The position numbers and the translations under genes are program-made. Below the pieces are notes generated by a model that was given only the letters and a program-made list of their open reading frames with translations, had not been told where the DNA came from and did no database searches. Below are positions 1-7,735 of a DNA stretch of 64,000 nt, piece by piece. The stretch comes from a bacterium (GTDB lineage Bacteria > Bdellovibrionota > UBA1018). Position 1 is the stretch's first letter; each line of letters starts with the position of its first letter. The stretch spans positions 118,686 to 182,685 of the forward strand of contig JAIEMT010000014.1 in the NCBI GenBank assembly GCA_019751945.1, given 5' to 3'.

Positions 1-1
1 T

Positions 2-1813
2 CGCTTCAAGGTAGCTGCCATTGCTGTCCAAGAAAAAGATCAGAACTATGCCGGAGCTGGGAAGAGCTATGAAAGTTTTGCAGCCACCGCTCCTACCAAG
101 GAAGCGGGCGAGAAAGCGTTCTCAAGTGCAGTGGCCTCTTACTCGAAGGCGGGGGATTTTACGGCTGCCGAGCAGGCCATTCATAGCTGGATTCGGAAGT
201 ATCCGAACAGCACCAAGCCCTTTGAAGTGGCACGTACCGTTGCGACCGAGGCTTTGATCCAAGGACAATTCGATCATTCTGCCGCTCTGTTTGAAACACT
301 CGGAAAACAGAAGGATGAGTCGAAGGCCTACGAAGTGGCCGCGCGTATTTACGAAGGCAATGGCAATATTGTCAAAGCTCAGGTGGTTTTGGGAGATTTC
401 ATCCGCCGCTATCCGCAGTCTTCTGATCGTTGGAACGTGGGGTTGTCGCTGGCGCGAATGTTCGAAACCCAAGGACAGCTCAGCGATGCCGCAAAAACTT
501 ATCGCTACTGTTCAGCCTCATCCGCTGAAACAGCCCCGGAATGTGGCGCTCGCCTAGGCGATATTCTCATTAGACTGAAGGAAATGGAAAACGCGAAGGA
601 AACTTTTGGGCGCGTGGCTGCTATGAAGTCTAAGCAGAACTCTCCATTCGTCGCGTACTCTCGCTATCGTCTCGCGGAATTGATTGAGGCGGAACCCCAT
701 TTTGATCCGCTTCGCCTTCCTGAGAAATCCTTGCAACGTGCGATGAAGCAACGCCTAGATTTTCTGGAGCGGTTGAGTCGTTCGTATCAGGCAGCTGTTC
801 AAGCGGGTGGTCCTTGGGCCGTCGCCGCGTTGGATCGTCTTGCAACCTGGGTTCTCCATCTTTCCGAGGAAGTCGATCAGATCGCGCCAGCTCCCGGAAG
901 CACACCAGCGGCGGCCGCTCAGTTTAAGGCGGGATTGAAAGGTGTGAGTGATTCGCTTCGAAAGAAGGCTTTCGATACCTGGCAAGACGCTTTCAAAAAA
1001 GCAGCGGATTCCGAGCTTCTTTCACCCGTTTTACCTGAAATCATGGATCGACTGGCGGATCTCGGCCGTGAGAAGCGTCTTCCTCGCGCTCAGGGTTATC
1101 GTGGCAGATTTAGAATTGTCGGTTTGCCTGCGGATGGCGGCAGTGAGGGAACGTCGGCTGCATTCACTCGAATTCGAGAGCGATTGTTGAAGAATCCTCA
1201 AGATGCCAATGCCTGGTTGGATTACGGCAACTTGATATGGGGTCAAGGAAAACCGCTTCTTGCAAAAGTAGCCTACGATCGTTCACAAAGTTTGAATAAG
1301 AAGAGCCCGGGTGCTCTCAATAATCGTGCGGTGGTGCTCCTGACATCCGGGGCCAATGAAGAAGATTGGTTCATCGCAGCGGGAGCGAATCAGCTTCTAC
1401 GTGAAGCACTTTCTCAGGACGATCTCTATCTCCCAGCTAAAATCAATCGCGCGACCCTCTTGAACTACTATCGTATTTTTTCTAAATCGCGCGCGCTTTG
1501 GGAGCAGATCAATGTTCGCGCTCCTGGGCTAGATACTCATGACGGATTGGGCGTGGCTCTCATGGGGTCAGGACGTTTCAGTGAGTCGATTTCTGAATTT
1601 TCTCGAGCTGCAGAAATCGGGGGCAATCGCAGCCGTTTTGTCGATGCTTATCACGACGCTGTTCGGATGAGTCTCAGACCGGGAGTGGAAGGCGCAGAGC
1701 AATGTCTGTCGAAACTGGGCTCGTTGAGTTCGTCGGATCTCGCGGGCTTTGAGAAGCAAGCGGTCGATCACTTACAAAAGACTTGTGAGAAATGGAAGAC
1801 ACCAGGCACATGA
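2..1813 (+). CDS. Tetratricopeptide-repeat protein, 5' end cut by window edge (GltE/GltD-like by context)
   Basis: The reading frame stays open to base 2, so the GTG at 131 used by the ORF track is probably internal and the gene begins outside the window. The visible product (about 603 residues) is helical and full of TPR-like units, for example 'WLDYGNLIWGQGKPLLAKVAYDRS' style helix pairs and a second set near the C-terminus. Such repeats act as protein-protein scaffolds. The next two genes follow with a 4-base overlap and a 10-base gap and include an FHA/AgmX-PglI protein. In Myxococcus a TPR protein, a small protein and an FHA protein (GltE, GltF, GltG) form part of the gliding complex. 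The TPR call is seen in the sequence; the Glt link is inference from gene order. Confidence 0.8.
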   Translation, partial: RFKVAAIAVQEKDQNYAGAGKSYESFAATAPTKEAGEKAFSSAVASYSKAGDFTAAEQAIHSWIRKYPNSTKPFEVARTVATEALIQGQFDHSAALFETLGKQKDESKAYEVAARIYEGNGNIVKAQVVLGDFIRRYPQSSDRWNVGLSLARMFETQGQLSDAAKTYRYCSASSAETAPECGARLGDILIRLKEMENAKETFGRVAAMKSKQNSPFVAYSRYRLAELIEAEPHFDPLRLPEKSLQRAMKQRLDFLERLSRSYQAAVQAGGPWAVAALDRLATWVLHLSEEVDQIAPAPGSTPAAAAQFKAGLKGVSDSLRKKAFDTWQDAFKKAADSELLSPVLPEIMDRLADLGREKRLPRAQGYRGRFRIVGLPADGGSEGTSAAFTRIRERLLKNPQDANAWLDYGNLIWGQGKPLLAKVAYDRSQSLNKKSPGALNNRAVVLLTSGANEEDWFIAAGANQLLREALSQDDLYLPAKINRATLLNYYRIFSKSRALWEQINVRAPGLDTHDGLGVALMGSGRFSESISEFSRAAEIGGNRSRFVDAYHDAVRMSLRPGVEGAEQCLSKLGSLSSSDLAGFEKQAVDHLQKTCEKWKTPGT

Positions 1814-2073
1814 GAAAAATGATGAGTGGAGTTCTTTTTTTGGGACTGGTTCTGAGCACCCTGGCTTTCGCAGCGGGCGAAAAGAAAGAGCCCCGAGTGA
1901 TTTATCCCAAGAAGACGGACTTAGACTTTGAAGGAACTCAGATTGAAGGGGAAGTTCGAAATCCTGGAGAATTTTATTTTCAGGTTCGACCGGAAGAGAA
2001 ATTTGATTCGTTAGTGAAGCGCCGAAAGAATTTTCATCGTGAAATGCTTCGCGACGTGGTGCTGAGCAAGTAG
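1810..2073 (+). CDS. Small secreted protein of unknown function (GltF position)
   Basis: I place the start at the ATG at 1810, which overlaps the upstream TGA as ATGA; the track start at 1792 would put six residues in front of the signal peptide. The 87-residue product opens with a signal peptide ('MRKMMSGVLFLGLVLSTLAFA') followed by a charged mature region of about 65 residues with no cysteine. I do not recognise a family. Translational coupling to the TPR gene, and an FHA/TonB-like gene 10 bases downstream, suggest a periplasmic accessory of the same envelope machine. Confidence 0.7.
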   Translation: MRKMMSGVLFLGLVLSTLAFAAGEKKEPRVIYPKKTDLDFEGTQIEGEVRNPGEFYFQVRPEEKFDSLVKRRKNFHREMLRDVVLSK

Positions 2074-2083
2074 AGGATCGATC

Positions 2084-4201
2084 ATGGCAAAAGACAAAGA
2101 CGATTCAGGTGAAGTAGCTCCTCCATCAGGGGTAAAAGTCCCACCCAGACCCGCACTTTTCGTGGGTCGCAAAGTAGTTGTTCTGCAAAGTGTTGATGGA
2201 GATCGCACCTATCAGTTCAATAAAGACCGCATTGTCATCGGCCAAGTGATTTCGGCAGACGTACGCCTCACAGGCGACTGGATTGCGCCCATTCATGCAG
2301 TTCTTGAAGTCCGGAAGTCTCAAGACGATAAGTACATTTGTACGATTTATGATCTAGCCAGCGAATCGGGCGTTTTCGTCAATGACAAGAAAATCATCAG
2401 CCAAGGTTTAAAAGACGGGGACACCATTAAACTGGGTCGTTACCAGCTGAAGTTCTCCCTCGAAGATGCGGACAAAGTTGCTTCGCGCCAGAAACGAAAG
2501 ATTAAGGACTCAGGCGATCAGCAACTCTACATGGATCCCAAAGAGGATTTCACGTCCCTCATTCTTCAAGATGAGATGGAAGTGGAAGAAATCTTCGACT
2601 ATCGCCCTGCGAAGAAGCAGGCCGTAGAAGTCGTCATGTCCTGGAGAGGGACCATTCTCGACGTCGAGCACTACGTGAACCAGAAAACAATTACCATCGG
2701 TGGTTCGAAGGCGTGCGATTTCGCCGTTCCTCCTACCTTGGGCCCAGGCAGTTTCAATTTGCTGAAGTTCACTCAAGGTCGTTACGTTTTGAATCTGCAT
2801 CCGAAGATGTCGGGTGTGCTACAAAGCCATGGCGAAGTCATCGATATTCAGAATCTCACTACCAAGGCAGCAAAGGGCGTCGAAGGCGGCGAGTTGCCTC
2901 TCGAACAAGATGAGTTTGCAAAAATCAGTGTAGGAGAGGTCGACTTCTATGTGAGCTTCACCGCGGCTCCCCCGCGACTTAAGCATCGCCGCATGTTCGA
3001 GCGCGATCCCTATTATTACCGCGTTCTCGCTACCTCGGTGGTATTCACTGCCGCGATTGTCGGCATGCTCTTGAGCGTGGATGTTCCAAAAGATTTGGAA
3101 GCTGAAAAGATTCCGGAACGTATCGCCACCGTTCTCTATCAGCCTGAGAAATTCATGATCCCACCGATTCCGAGAGTTCAGGAAAAGAAGCCCGAACCGG
3201 AGAAGGTAGAGCCTCCGAAACCGAAACCCACTCCTAAGGAGACGGTGAAAGTGGAGATTCAGCCTCAGAAGGATCCGCCCAAGGTCATTCCGAAGGAAAT
3301 GGATGTTTCGAAACCAAAAGTTCAGCCCAAGCCCGCTCCGCAACCTACGAAGGTTGCTGTGAAAGCGCCTGAACCAAAACCGGTCAAAGCTGCGGCTCCG
3401 AAGGCGCAACCTGCAGCTAAAGAAGGCGAGGGCGCTCGAGCAAAGGGGCCTGAGGGAACACGTGGATCTCAGAAAGCACCTCCTGCGGATGTTCCTCAGA
3501 AGAAGGCCAATCGTCCGTCTACTTCGAACACCGGAACCGCCGGTGTTCGTGGCAACAGCCAGGTTCCAGGTCCGGGCAACGTCGACGTCCTAAAAGGCAT
3601 GACGGCGCAGATTCAAAACGTCTTAGGAAACACGGCTGGAAAATTTGGTTCTGGCGGTGGCAAGAAACTCGAAGGTTACGGCGCGTTTGACACCCAAGGG
3701 AGTGGCGGAGCAGCTCTTTCCGGCCGCGCTTCCGGTGGTGGTGGCAATGCAGAGGCCCTCGGTGGATTAAGCGACAGGGGCAGCGGCGGGGGTCGCGTCG
3801 GCACGGGTAAAGGTGCTGCCGGCAACGCTTCGGGAATTATCGGCGGACAGCTCCGCGTCGGCATTCGTGTCGGAGCTCCTGAAGAAGCAGTGGTCATGGG
3901 TGCCATCGATGCCAACGCTATCGAAGCAGCCTTGCTCGCTTATCGCGACAATTTCCGCAACTGTTACGAAAAGGAAATCAATGCGGAGCGCCCGGATCTC
4001 TCCGGTCGGGTCAGCACCAACTTCGTGATCGGGTCTTCGGGACGTGTGACTCAAGCAGGGATCGAATCCAGCACACTGAAGAACGAGCGAGTCGAACGCT
4101 GTATTGTTGGCGTGATTCGGCGAATTCCATTCCCCATCCCGAAGGGTGGCGGAATCGTGCAAGTGACCTACCCGTTCAAGTTCAATCCGCTGAAACGGTA
4201 G
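2084..4201 (+). CDS. FHA-domain, single-TM, AgmX/PglI C-terminal domain protein (GltG-like)
   Basis: A 705-residue modular inner-membrane protein. Residues about 24-130 form an FHA domain (phosphothreonine-binding fold; 'SESGVFVNDKK' is typical). A second FHA-like segment may follow at 180-290. One membrane span lies at about 312-328 ('LATSVVFTAAIVGML'). Then come a Pro/Lys-rich periplasm-spanning stretch (350-450) and a Gly-rich low-complexity stretch (490-590), as in TonB-type proteins. The last 100 residues, with 'AYRDNFRNCYEKE' and 'VTYPFKFNP', match the AgmX/PglI C-terminal domain of Myxococcus gliding proteins. It probably couples the neighbouring ExbB/ExbD motor to envelope partners. 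The architecture is seen; gliding versus another force-dependent envelope role is inference. Confidence 0.85.
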   Translation: MAKDKDDSGEVAPPSGVKVPPRPALFVGRKVVVLQSVDGDRTYQFNKDRIVIGQVISADVRLTGDWIAPIHAVLEVRKSQDDKYICTIYDLASESGVFVNDKKIISQGLKDGDTIKLGRYQLKFSLEDADKVASRQKRKIKDSGDQQLYMDPKEDFTSLILQDEMEVEEIFDYRPAKKQAVEVVMSWRGTILDVEHYVNQKTITIGGSKACDFAVPPTLGPGSFNLLKFTQGRYVLNLHPKMSGVLQSHGEVIDIQNLTTKAAKGVEGGELPLEQDEFAKISVGEVDFYVSFTAAPPRLKHRRMFERDPYYYRVLATSVVFTAAIVGMLLSVDVPKDLEAEKIPERIATVLYQPEKFMIPPIPRVQEKKPEPEKVEPPKPKPTPKETVKVEIQPQKDPPKVIPKEMDVSKPKVQPKPAPQPTKVAVKAPEPKPVKAAAPKAQPAAKEGEGARAKGPEGTRGSQKAPPADVPQKKANRPSTSNTGTAGVRGNSQVPGPGNVDVLKGMTAQIQNVLGNTAGKFGSGGGKKLEGYGAFDTQGSGGAALSGRASGGGGNAEALGGLSDRGSGGGRVGTGKGAAGNASGIIGGQLRVGIRVGAPEEAVVMGAIDANAIEAALLAYRDNFRNCYEKEINAERPDLSGRVSTNFVIGSSGRVTQAGIESSTLKNERVERCIVGVIRRIPFPIPKGGGIVQVTYPFKFNPLKR

Positions 4202-4336
4202 AAAAACAGTTTGCGGTTTGCAGTCTGCGGCCACAGGCATCAGTCTGCAGAAGCCGTCCCATCTAACAGTTGCCAACAGAAACAGCCCCAGCCTCAGCAA
4301 ACGGATGCCAGCTTCCGCAAACTGCAAACTGTTTTG
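4202..4336. repeat. 135-bp gene-less copy of an inverted-repeat element (copy A)
   Basis: The spacer between two convergent stop codons is almost wholly an imperfect palindrome. The left arm starts 'AAACAGTTTGCGGTTTGCAG' and the right arm, reverse-complemented, starts 'AAACAGTTTGCAGTTTGCGG'; further in, 'GGCATCAGTCTGCAGAAGC' on the left answers 'GGCATCCGTTTGCTGAGGC' on the right. The same words recur at 25600-26079 around a four-helix-bundle gene, so this looks like a deletion derivative of that element. It fills the gap from the TAG at 4199-4201 to the TAA of the ExbD gene at 4337. Confidence 0.8.
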
Positions 4337-4912
4337 TTACCCGTTTTTCTTCATCGCTAAGAACCGGAAAGTTCTGTAGCCAGCAGCTGCCGCAGTGTAC
4401 ATGATCTTTCGAAGCGTATCGTATCGGATGCGCTTGTCGGCTTGAATGGCTAACACGCCTTCGAAAGGAAGCGGATTTCCCTGAGCATCGCGGGCCTTCG
4501 ACTTCACTTGGAGAAGTTCTGCGCGCTGGCGAGCTTTCATCAGGGCATCATATAAAGGCACAATTCTTCGGCCGCCTTCATCCAAAGAAGTGGGATTAAA
4601 CTGATAAACAGCTTCGTCAGAACCTGCTGCAGCAGCGTTCTGTACAAAATCCATAATGCGCTGATTGTCGATGGTGAGCGCTTCAGGTGTTACAATCACC
4701 TGTAAGCTATCGGGCGGAAGATCGCGTGAGCCAGTCATCGGAAGCTGAATTCCATTTACCGACGCAAAGTTCGTTGTGCTCGCCGAATAAGTTTTTAGCA
4801 AGAAGATAAGAATAATGACCAACACGTCCATTAAGCTCGTTAACTGGAGCTCAAAGTCCTTCTGAATTCTTCTGCGGGTTCTGCGCGACTGAATGGAGCG
4901 ACGGAATGCCAT
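4337..4912 (-). CDS. ExbD/TolR-family biopolymer transport protein (AglQ/AglS-like)
   Basis: 191 residues. After a basic N-terminus there is one membrane span ('LTSLMDVLVIILIFLLKTYS') holding the conserved aspartate (LMDVL) that carries protons in ExbD/TolR proteins, then a periplasmic domain. The C-terminal half reads like TolR, with 'VLAIQADKRIRYDTLRKIMY'. It is the last gene of a three-gene motor operon, three bases after a second ExbD gene, matching the one TolQ plus two TolR arrangement of the Myxococcus AglRQS motor. Its 3' end abuts repeat copy A. Confidence 0.9.
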   Translation of the reverse strand: MAFRRSIQSRRTRRRIQKDFELQLTSLMDVLVIILIFLLKTYSASTTNFASVNGIQLPMTGSRDLPPDSLQVIVTPEALTIDNQRIMDFVQNAAAAGSDEAVYQFNPTSLDEGGRRIVPLYDALMKARQRAELLQVKSKARDAQGNPLPFEGVLAIQADKRIRYDTLRKIMYTAAAAGYRTFRFLAMKKNG

Positions 4913-4915
4913 CTC

Positions 4916-5461
4916 TTATGCGTCTCCCAAAAGATTTCCGAAAATCACATTCGGAAAAAGATTTTTCAACGGCTCGTCGTTGCCAGTCTGTTCGTTCTTT
5001 TGAAAAATCGGCGGATCGCCCGCTTCCATCGTTCGGAAGGAGTCCATCACCACAATCAATTCGTCGTAAGTGTTTCCAGAGGCAGGAATAATCACGATCG
5101 AGTTTTCTTTCGGAAACTGCTTCTTCACCCCAATCAAGACATCGTGAATGCCTTGTGCGTTGGGCGTGCCGTCCGGATTGTGAGGGACCTTCTTCGGAGC
5201 AATCTTGTTAAACGGACTCCAAATTTCAGCGCCACTTTCTTTCAACGTCACGGTCAGCTGCAAGGGTTTTTCTTTCAGCTTTTCTTGAATCTGTTTGGTG
5301 CTCGCCGTGGGGAAGGGCGATTCAATACTTCCCAAACTCAAGAACGACATCGTGAAGAGCAAGAACGTAATCAGGGTGACCATGGCATCCAAAATCGGAA
5401 CCAGGTTCAGAACAATTCCACCTTGATGCGTTTTGCGGCGGGAACTCGGGCGTTTAAACAC
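4916..5461 (-). CDS. ExbD/TolR-family biopolymer transport protein, second copy
   Basis: 181 residues with a basic N-terminus, a single span ('NLVPILDAMVTLITFLLFTM') with the proton-channel aspartate (ILDAM), and a periplasmic part ending in a TolR-like fold ('SIVIIPASGNTYDELIVVMD'). It lies 7 bases after the ExbB gene. Together with the next gene it would form the asymmetric stator ring around the ExbB pentamer. The family call is clear; the coupled partner, probably the GltG-like protein encoded on the other strand, is inference. Confidence 0.9.
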   Translation of the reverse strand: MFKRPSSRRKTHQGGIVLNLVPILDAMVTLITFLLFTMSFLSLGSIESPFPTASTKQIQEKLKEKPLQLTVTLKESGAEIWSPFNKIAPKKVPHNPDGTPNAQGIHDVLIGVKKQFPKENSIVIIPASGNTYDELIVVMDSFRTMEAGDPPIFQKNEQTGNDEPLKNLFPNVIFGNLLGDA

Positions 5462-5468
5462 GCTCTAG

Positions 5469-6137
5469 TTACTCCTTCTCGGATGAGTGCCGATATTTGC
5501 GAGCCGACAAAAGATCCAAAAGCTTCACGCCGAACTCGTCGATCTCTTCCAGAATCTTCGTCGCCTGATTGGTCAGAATGCTATGCGAGACCATCGTGAA
5601 AATCGCGGTGATCAAACCAAATGCCGTCGCATTCATGGCCAGAGCGATACCCGCCGACAACGCTGCTTGGCGCTGTGCCGGATCGGCTTGCTGAGAAATC
5701 GCATCGAAGGAAGCGATCAGACCGAAGATCGTTCCCAAGAGTCCCAAGAGGGTGGCGATGTTGGCAATCAACGCTAAGAAGGGAATTCGCTTCTCGAGCT
5801 TCGGAATCATTTCCAAGCTTGCCGCGTCGATGGCGTTTTGAATCTGCTGCTCATCGCGGGAAGCGCGCTGAAGGCCAGCTTTGATGACCTTTGGAAGCGC
5901 CGCTCCTCCTGCGCCGTTACAGACGCGGATGGCTCCGTCCAGGTCGTTGGCCAGAATGAACTTCTGGACTTCGAACATGAAGGAAGGACCGTCGATGTTG
6001 TATTTTCTAAAGAGTCGCGCGAATCGTTCGAGCGTCAGACCGATTGAAATTCCCAAGGTACAGGCAATCAAGCCCATCCAGAAATTGTGTGAACGAAAGG
6101 CGTCCATGACCAGCTTTACCAAGCTCGGTAGATCCAT
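5469..6137 (-). CDS. MotA/TolQ/ExbB proton-channel family protein (AglR-like)
   Basis: 222 residues. The typical ExbB core is visible: 'LEKRIPFLALIANIATLLGLLGTIFGLI' and 'IALAMNATAFGLITAIF' form two channel helices with the conserved small/threonine residues, preceded by an N-terminal span near residues 17-35. A strong ribosome site (AGGGGGA) precedes the ATG at 6137. It opens the exbB-exbD-exbD operon. With the FHA/AgmX-PglI gene facing it, this resembles the Myxococcus AglR motor subunit, though TolQ-like roles such as envelope constriction cannot be excluded. Confidence 0.92.
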   Translation of the reverse strand: MDLPSLVKLVMDAFRSHNFWMGLIACTLGISIGLTLERFARLFRKYNIDGPSFMFEVQKFILANDLDGAIRVCNGAGGAALPKVIKAGLQRASRDEQQIQNAIDAASLEMIPKLEKRIPFLALIANIATLLGLLGTIFGLIASFDAISQQADPAQRQAALSAGIALAMNATAFGLITAIFTMVSHSILTNQATKILEEIDEFGVKLLDLLSARKYRHSSEKE

Positions 6138-6227
6138 GAGCTTTCCCCCTAAGTCGGATATGATTGTTCAATAAACTTCGTATCTTAACTTAAGGATACC
6201 GGATTTCGCGGAGCGGTCAACCTGTTC

Positions 6228-6563
6228 TTAAGCCAGGTGTTTTTGAATGGCTTCGACGAAGGCTTCTTTGGGCTGATTTCCAACCAATTGCTCGACGACT
6301 TTCCCGTTTTGGAAAAGGATGACGGTCGGAATTCCACGAATATGGAACTGGGTCGGGGTTTGCGGATTCTCATCCACATTCATTTTAAAGACTTTTACCT
6401 TGCCAGTGTATTCATCCGCCAAAGAATCGATGGTCGGGCCCAAAAGCTTACAAGGACCACACCATTCCGCCCAGAAATCTACCAAAGTGAGTTCATTAGA
6501 CTTCAAAATATCGCTGTTGAAATTGGAGTCGGTTGCTTCTTGAACGTGTTTGGAGTTCGCCAT
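6228..6563 (-). CDS. trxA: Thioredoxin
   Basis: 111 residues, the normal size for thioredoxin 1. It carries the redox motif 'WAEWCGPCKLLGP', the buried aspartate in 'LVDFWAEW', and the cis-proline loop 'IRGIPTVILFQNG'. It reduces disulfides of cytoplasmic proteins such as ribonucleotide reductase, using NADPH through thioredoxin reductase. It is monocistronic, divergent from gmhA, with a recognisable promoter upstream. Confidence 0.97.
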   Translation of the reverse strand: MANSKHVQEATDSNFNSDILKSNELTLVDFWAEWCGPCKLLGPTIDSLADEYTGKVKVFKMNVDENPQTPTQFHIRGIPTVILFQNGKVVEQLVGNQPKEAFVEAIQKHLA

Positions 6564-6590
6564 GGTTGTGAGTACCTTTCTTAGTCTATT

Positions 6591-6619
6591 TTAATACAAA
6601 ACCTTGGTGTTTTTATCAA
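6591..6619 (-). promoter_or_regulatory. Probable sigma70-type promoter of trxA
   Basis: On the minus strand TTGATA, a 17-base spacer and TATTAA lie 28 bases before the trxA start codon. Both hexamers are close to consensus and the spacing is ideal. It is inferred from sequence only. Confidence 0.55.
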
Positions 6620-6682
6620 AAAATAGATAACTTCTGCCTACTATCCCTAGCATTTGGCGACCGCAGGGTCGAGGAAAAGGAT

Positions 6683-7276
6683 ATGGCGAATAGTGTAATG
6701 GATCCCAAAGCCTACCTCTTGCAAACCGCAACCGAGTCTCGTGCTGCTTTCGACGATTTTTTGACACTCAACCAAGATTCTTTAGTTCAGGCCGCCCGAA
6801 AGATAGGCCAGTGCGTTAAGGAGGGGGGCAAGCTGTTGATCCTTGGAAATGGGGGATCGGCTGCCGATGCCCAGCACATGGCTGCTGAAATGGTCGGAAA
6901 AATGCTGGTGGATCGCCGTCCGCTTCCAGCCATTGCTCTCACTACTGATTCCTCGAACATTACTGCCATTGGGAATGATTTTGGATACGATCAGGTTTTC
7001 GTAAAACAAGTCCAGGCTCTCGCAAAAGCGGGGGATGTGGTTCTGGCCATCTCCACCTCCGGCAACAGTAAGAATGTGATTTTCGCCGTAGAAGAAGCCA
7101 AGAAAAAAGGCTGCCTCGTGATCACTTTAACAGGCGGCAGTGGTGGTAAATTGAAAGCGCTAGGAGATCTCGCGCTCAATGTGGCTCAAGGAAAGAACTC
7201 CAGTCGCATTCAAGAGAGCCATATTTTCGCCGTGCACAGCATGGTGGATTTATTGGATCGATTTTTTTTAGACTAG
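6683..7276 (+). CDS. gmhA: Phosphoheptose isomerase (SIS domain)
   Basis: 197 residues, the usual length. 'LLILGNGGSAADAQHMAAEMVGKM' is the GmhA signature with phosphosugar-binding serines, followed by 'LAISTSGNSKNVIFAV' and the catalytic 'RIQESHIFAVHSMVDLLD' region. It converts sedoheptulose 7-phosphate to D-glycero-D-manno-heptose 7-phosphate, the first step to the heptose of lipopolysaccharide core, which supports an LPS-bearing outer membrane. An RDD membrane protein gene follows after 6 bases. Confidence 0.95.
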   Translation: MANSVMDPKAYLLQTATESRAAFDDFLTLNQDSLVQAARKIGQCVKEGGKLLILGNGGSAADAQHMAAEMVGKMLVDRRPLPAIALTTDSSNITAIGNDFGYDQVFVKQVQALAKAGDVVLAISTSGNSKNVIFAVEEAKKKGCLVITLTGGSGGKLKALGDLALNVAQGKNSSRIQESHIFAVHSMVDLLDRFFLD

Positions 7277-7282
7277 GAGAGT

Positions 7283-7726
7283 ATGCGCCATCTCAAAGTC
7301 TTCGTTCTGAATCGAGTTGTCGCAAAGGTCATGGACCTGCTCTTAGTAATTGCGGTGGCAGCGATTCTTCCTTATCCGCTTGGGCCACTTCTCGGTTTCA
7401 TTTACAGCTTGTTAGCAGATGGCTTGAACTTCGGTCCCTTTCAGGGGCAGAGCGTAGGCAAGCGCGTCTTAGGACTCAAGGTTTTAAATACCGTGCGAAA
7501 GGCTCCTGCGACGTACCGGGACTCGGCCCTTCGGAATGCTCCGGTGGGAGTGGCGACTTTCTTTGCCATCATTCCAGTCTGGGGTTGGTTCATTCTCTTC
7601 CTCGTGGGAATTCCCCTCATGGCCATGGAAATCTACTTAATGCTGAGCGTCGGCAACGGGCACCGCTTGGGCGATGTGATGGGCGATACAGAAGTAGTGG
7701 TTGAAGCTGCGCAGCCGCAGAAGTAG
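7283..7726 (+). CDS. RDD-family membrane protein
   Basis: 147 residues with three likely membrane spans. 'NRVVAKVMDLLLVIAVAAI' near the N-terminus and 'QSVGKRVLGLKVLN' in the loop are the arginine and aspartate-bearing signatures of RDD proteins, and 'RDSALRNAPV' gives the third conserved patch. RDD proteins are poorly understood; some are proposed ion exchangers. It lies between gmhA and polA with gaps of 6 and 9 bases. Confidence 0.88.
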   Translation: MRHLKVFVLNRVVAKVMDLLLVIAVAAILPYPLGPLLGFIYSLLADGLNFGPFQGQSVGKRVLGLKVLNTVRKAPATYRDSALRNAPVGVATFFAIIPVWGWFILFLVGIPLMAMEIYLMLSVGNGHRLGDVMGDTEVVVEAAQPQK

Positions 7727-7735
7727 AACCCTCCC

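Noticed and set aside
2819-3409. 196-residue minus-strand ORF rich in Arg, Leu and Phe
   Set aside because: It is the antisense of the Pro/Lys-rich part of the FHA/AgmX-PglI gene.
6658-6671. CGACC-GCAG-GGTCG hairpin before gmhA as a riboswitch
   Set aside because: A 5-base-pair stem alone is too little; no conserved riboswitch core is visible.
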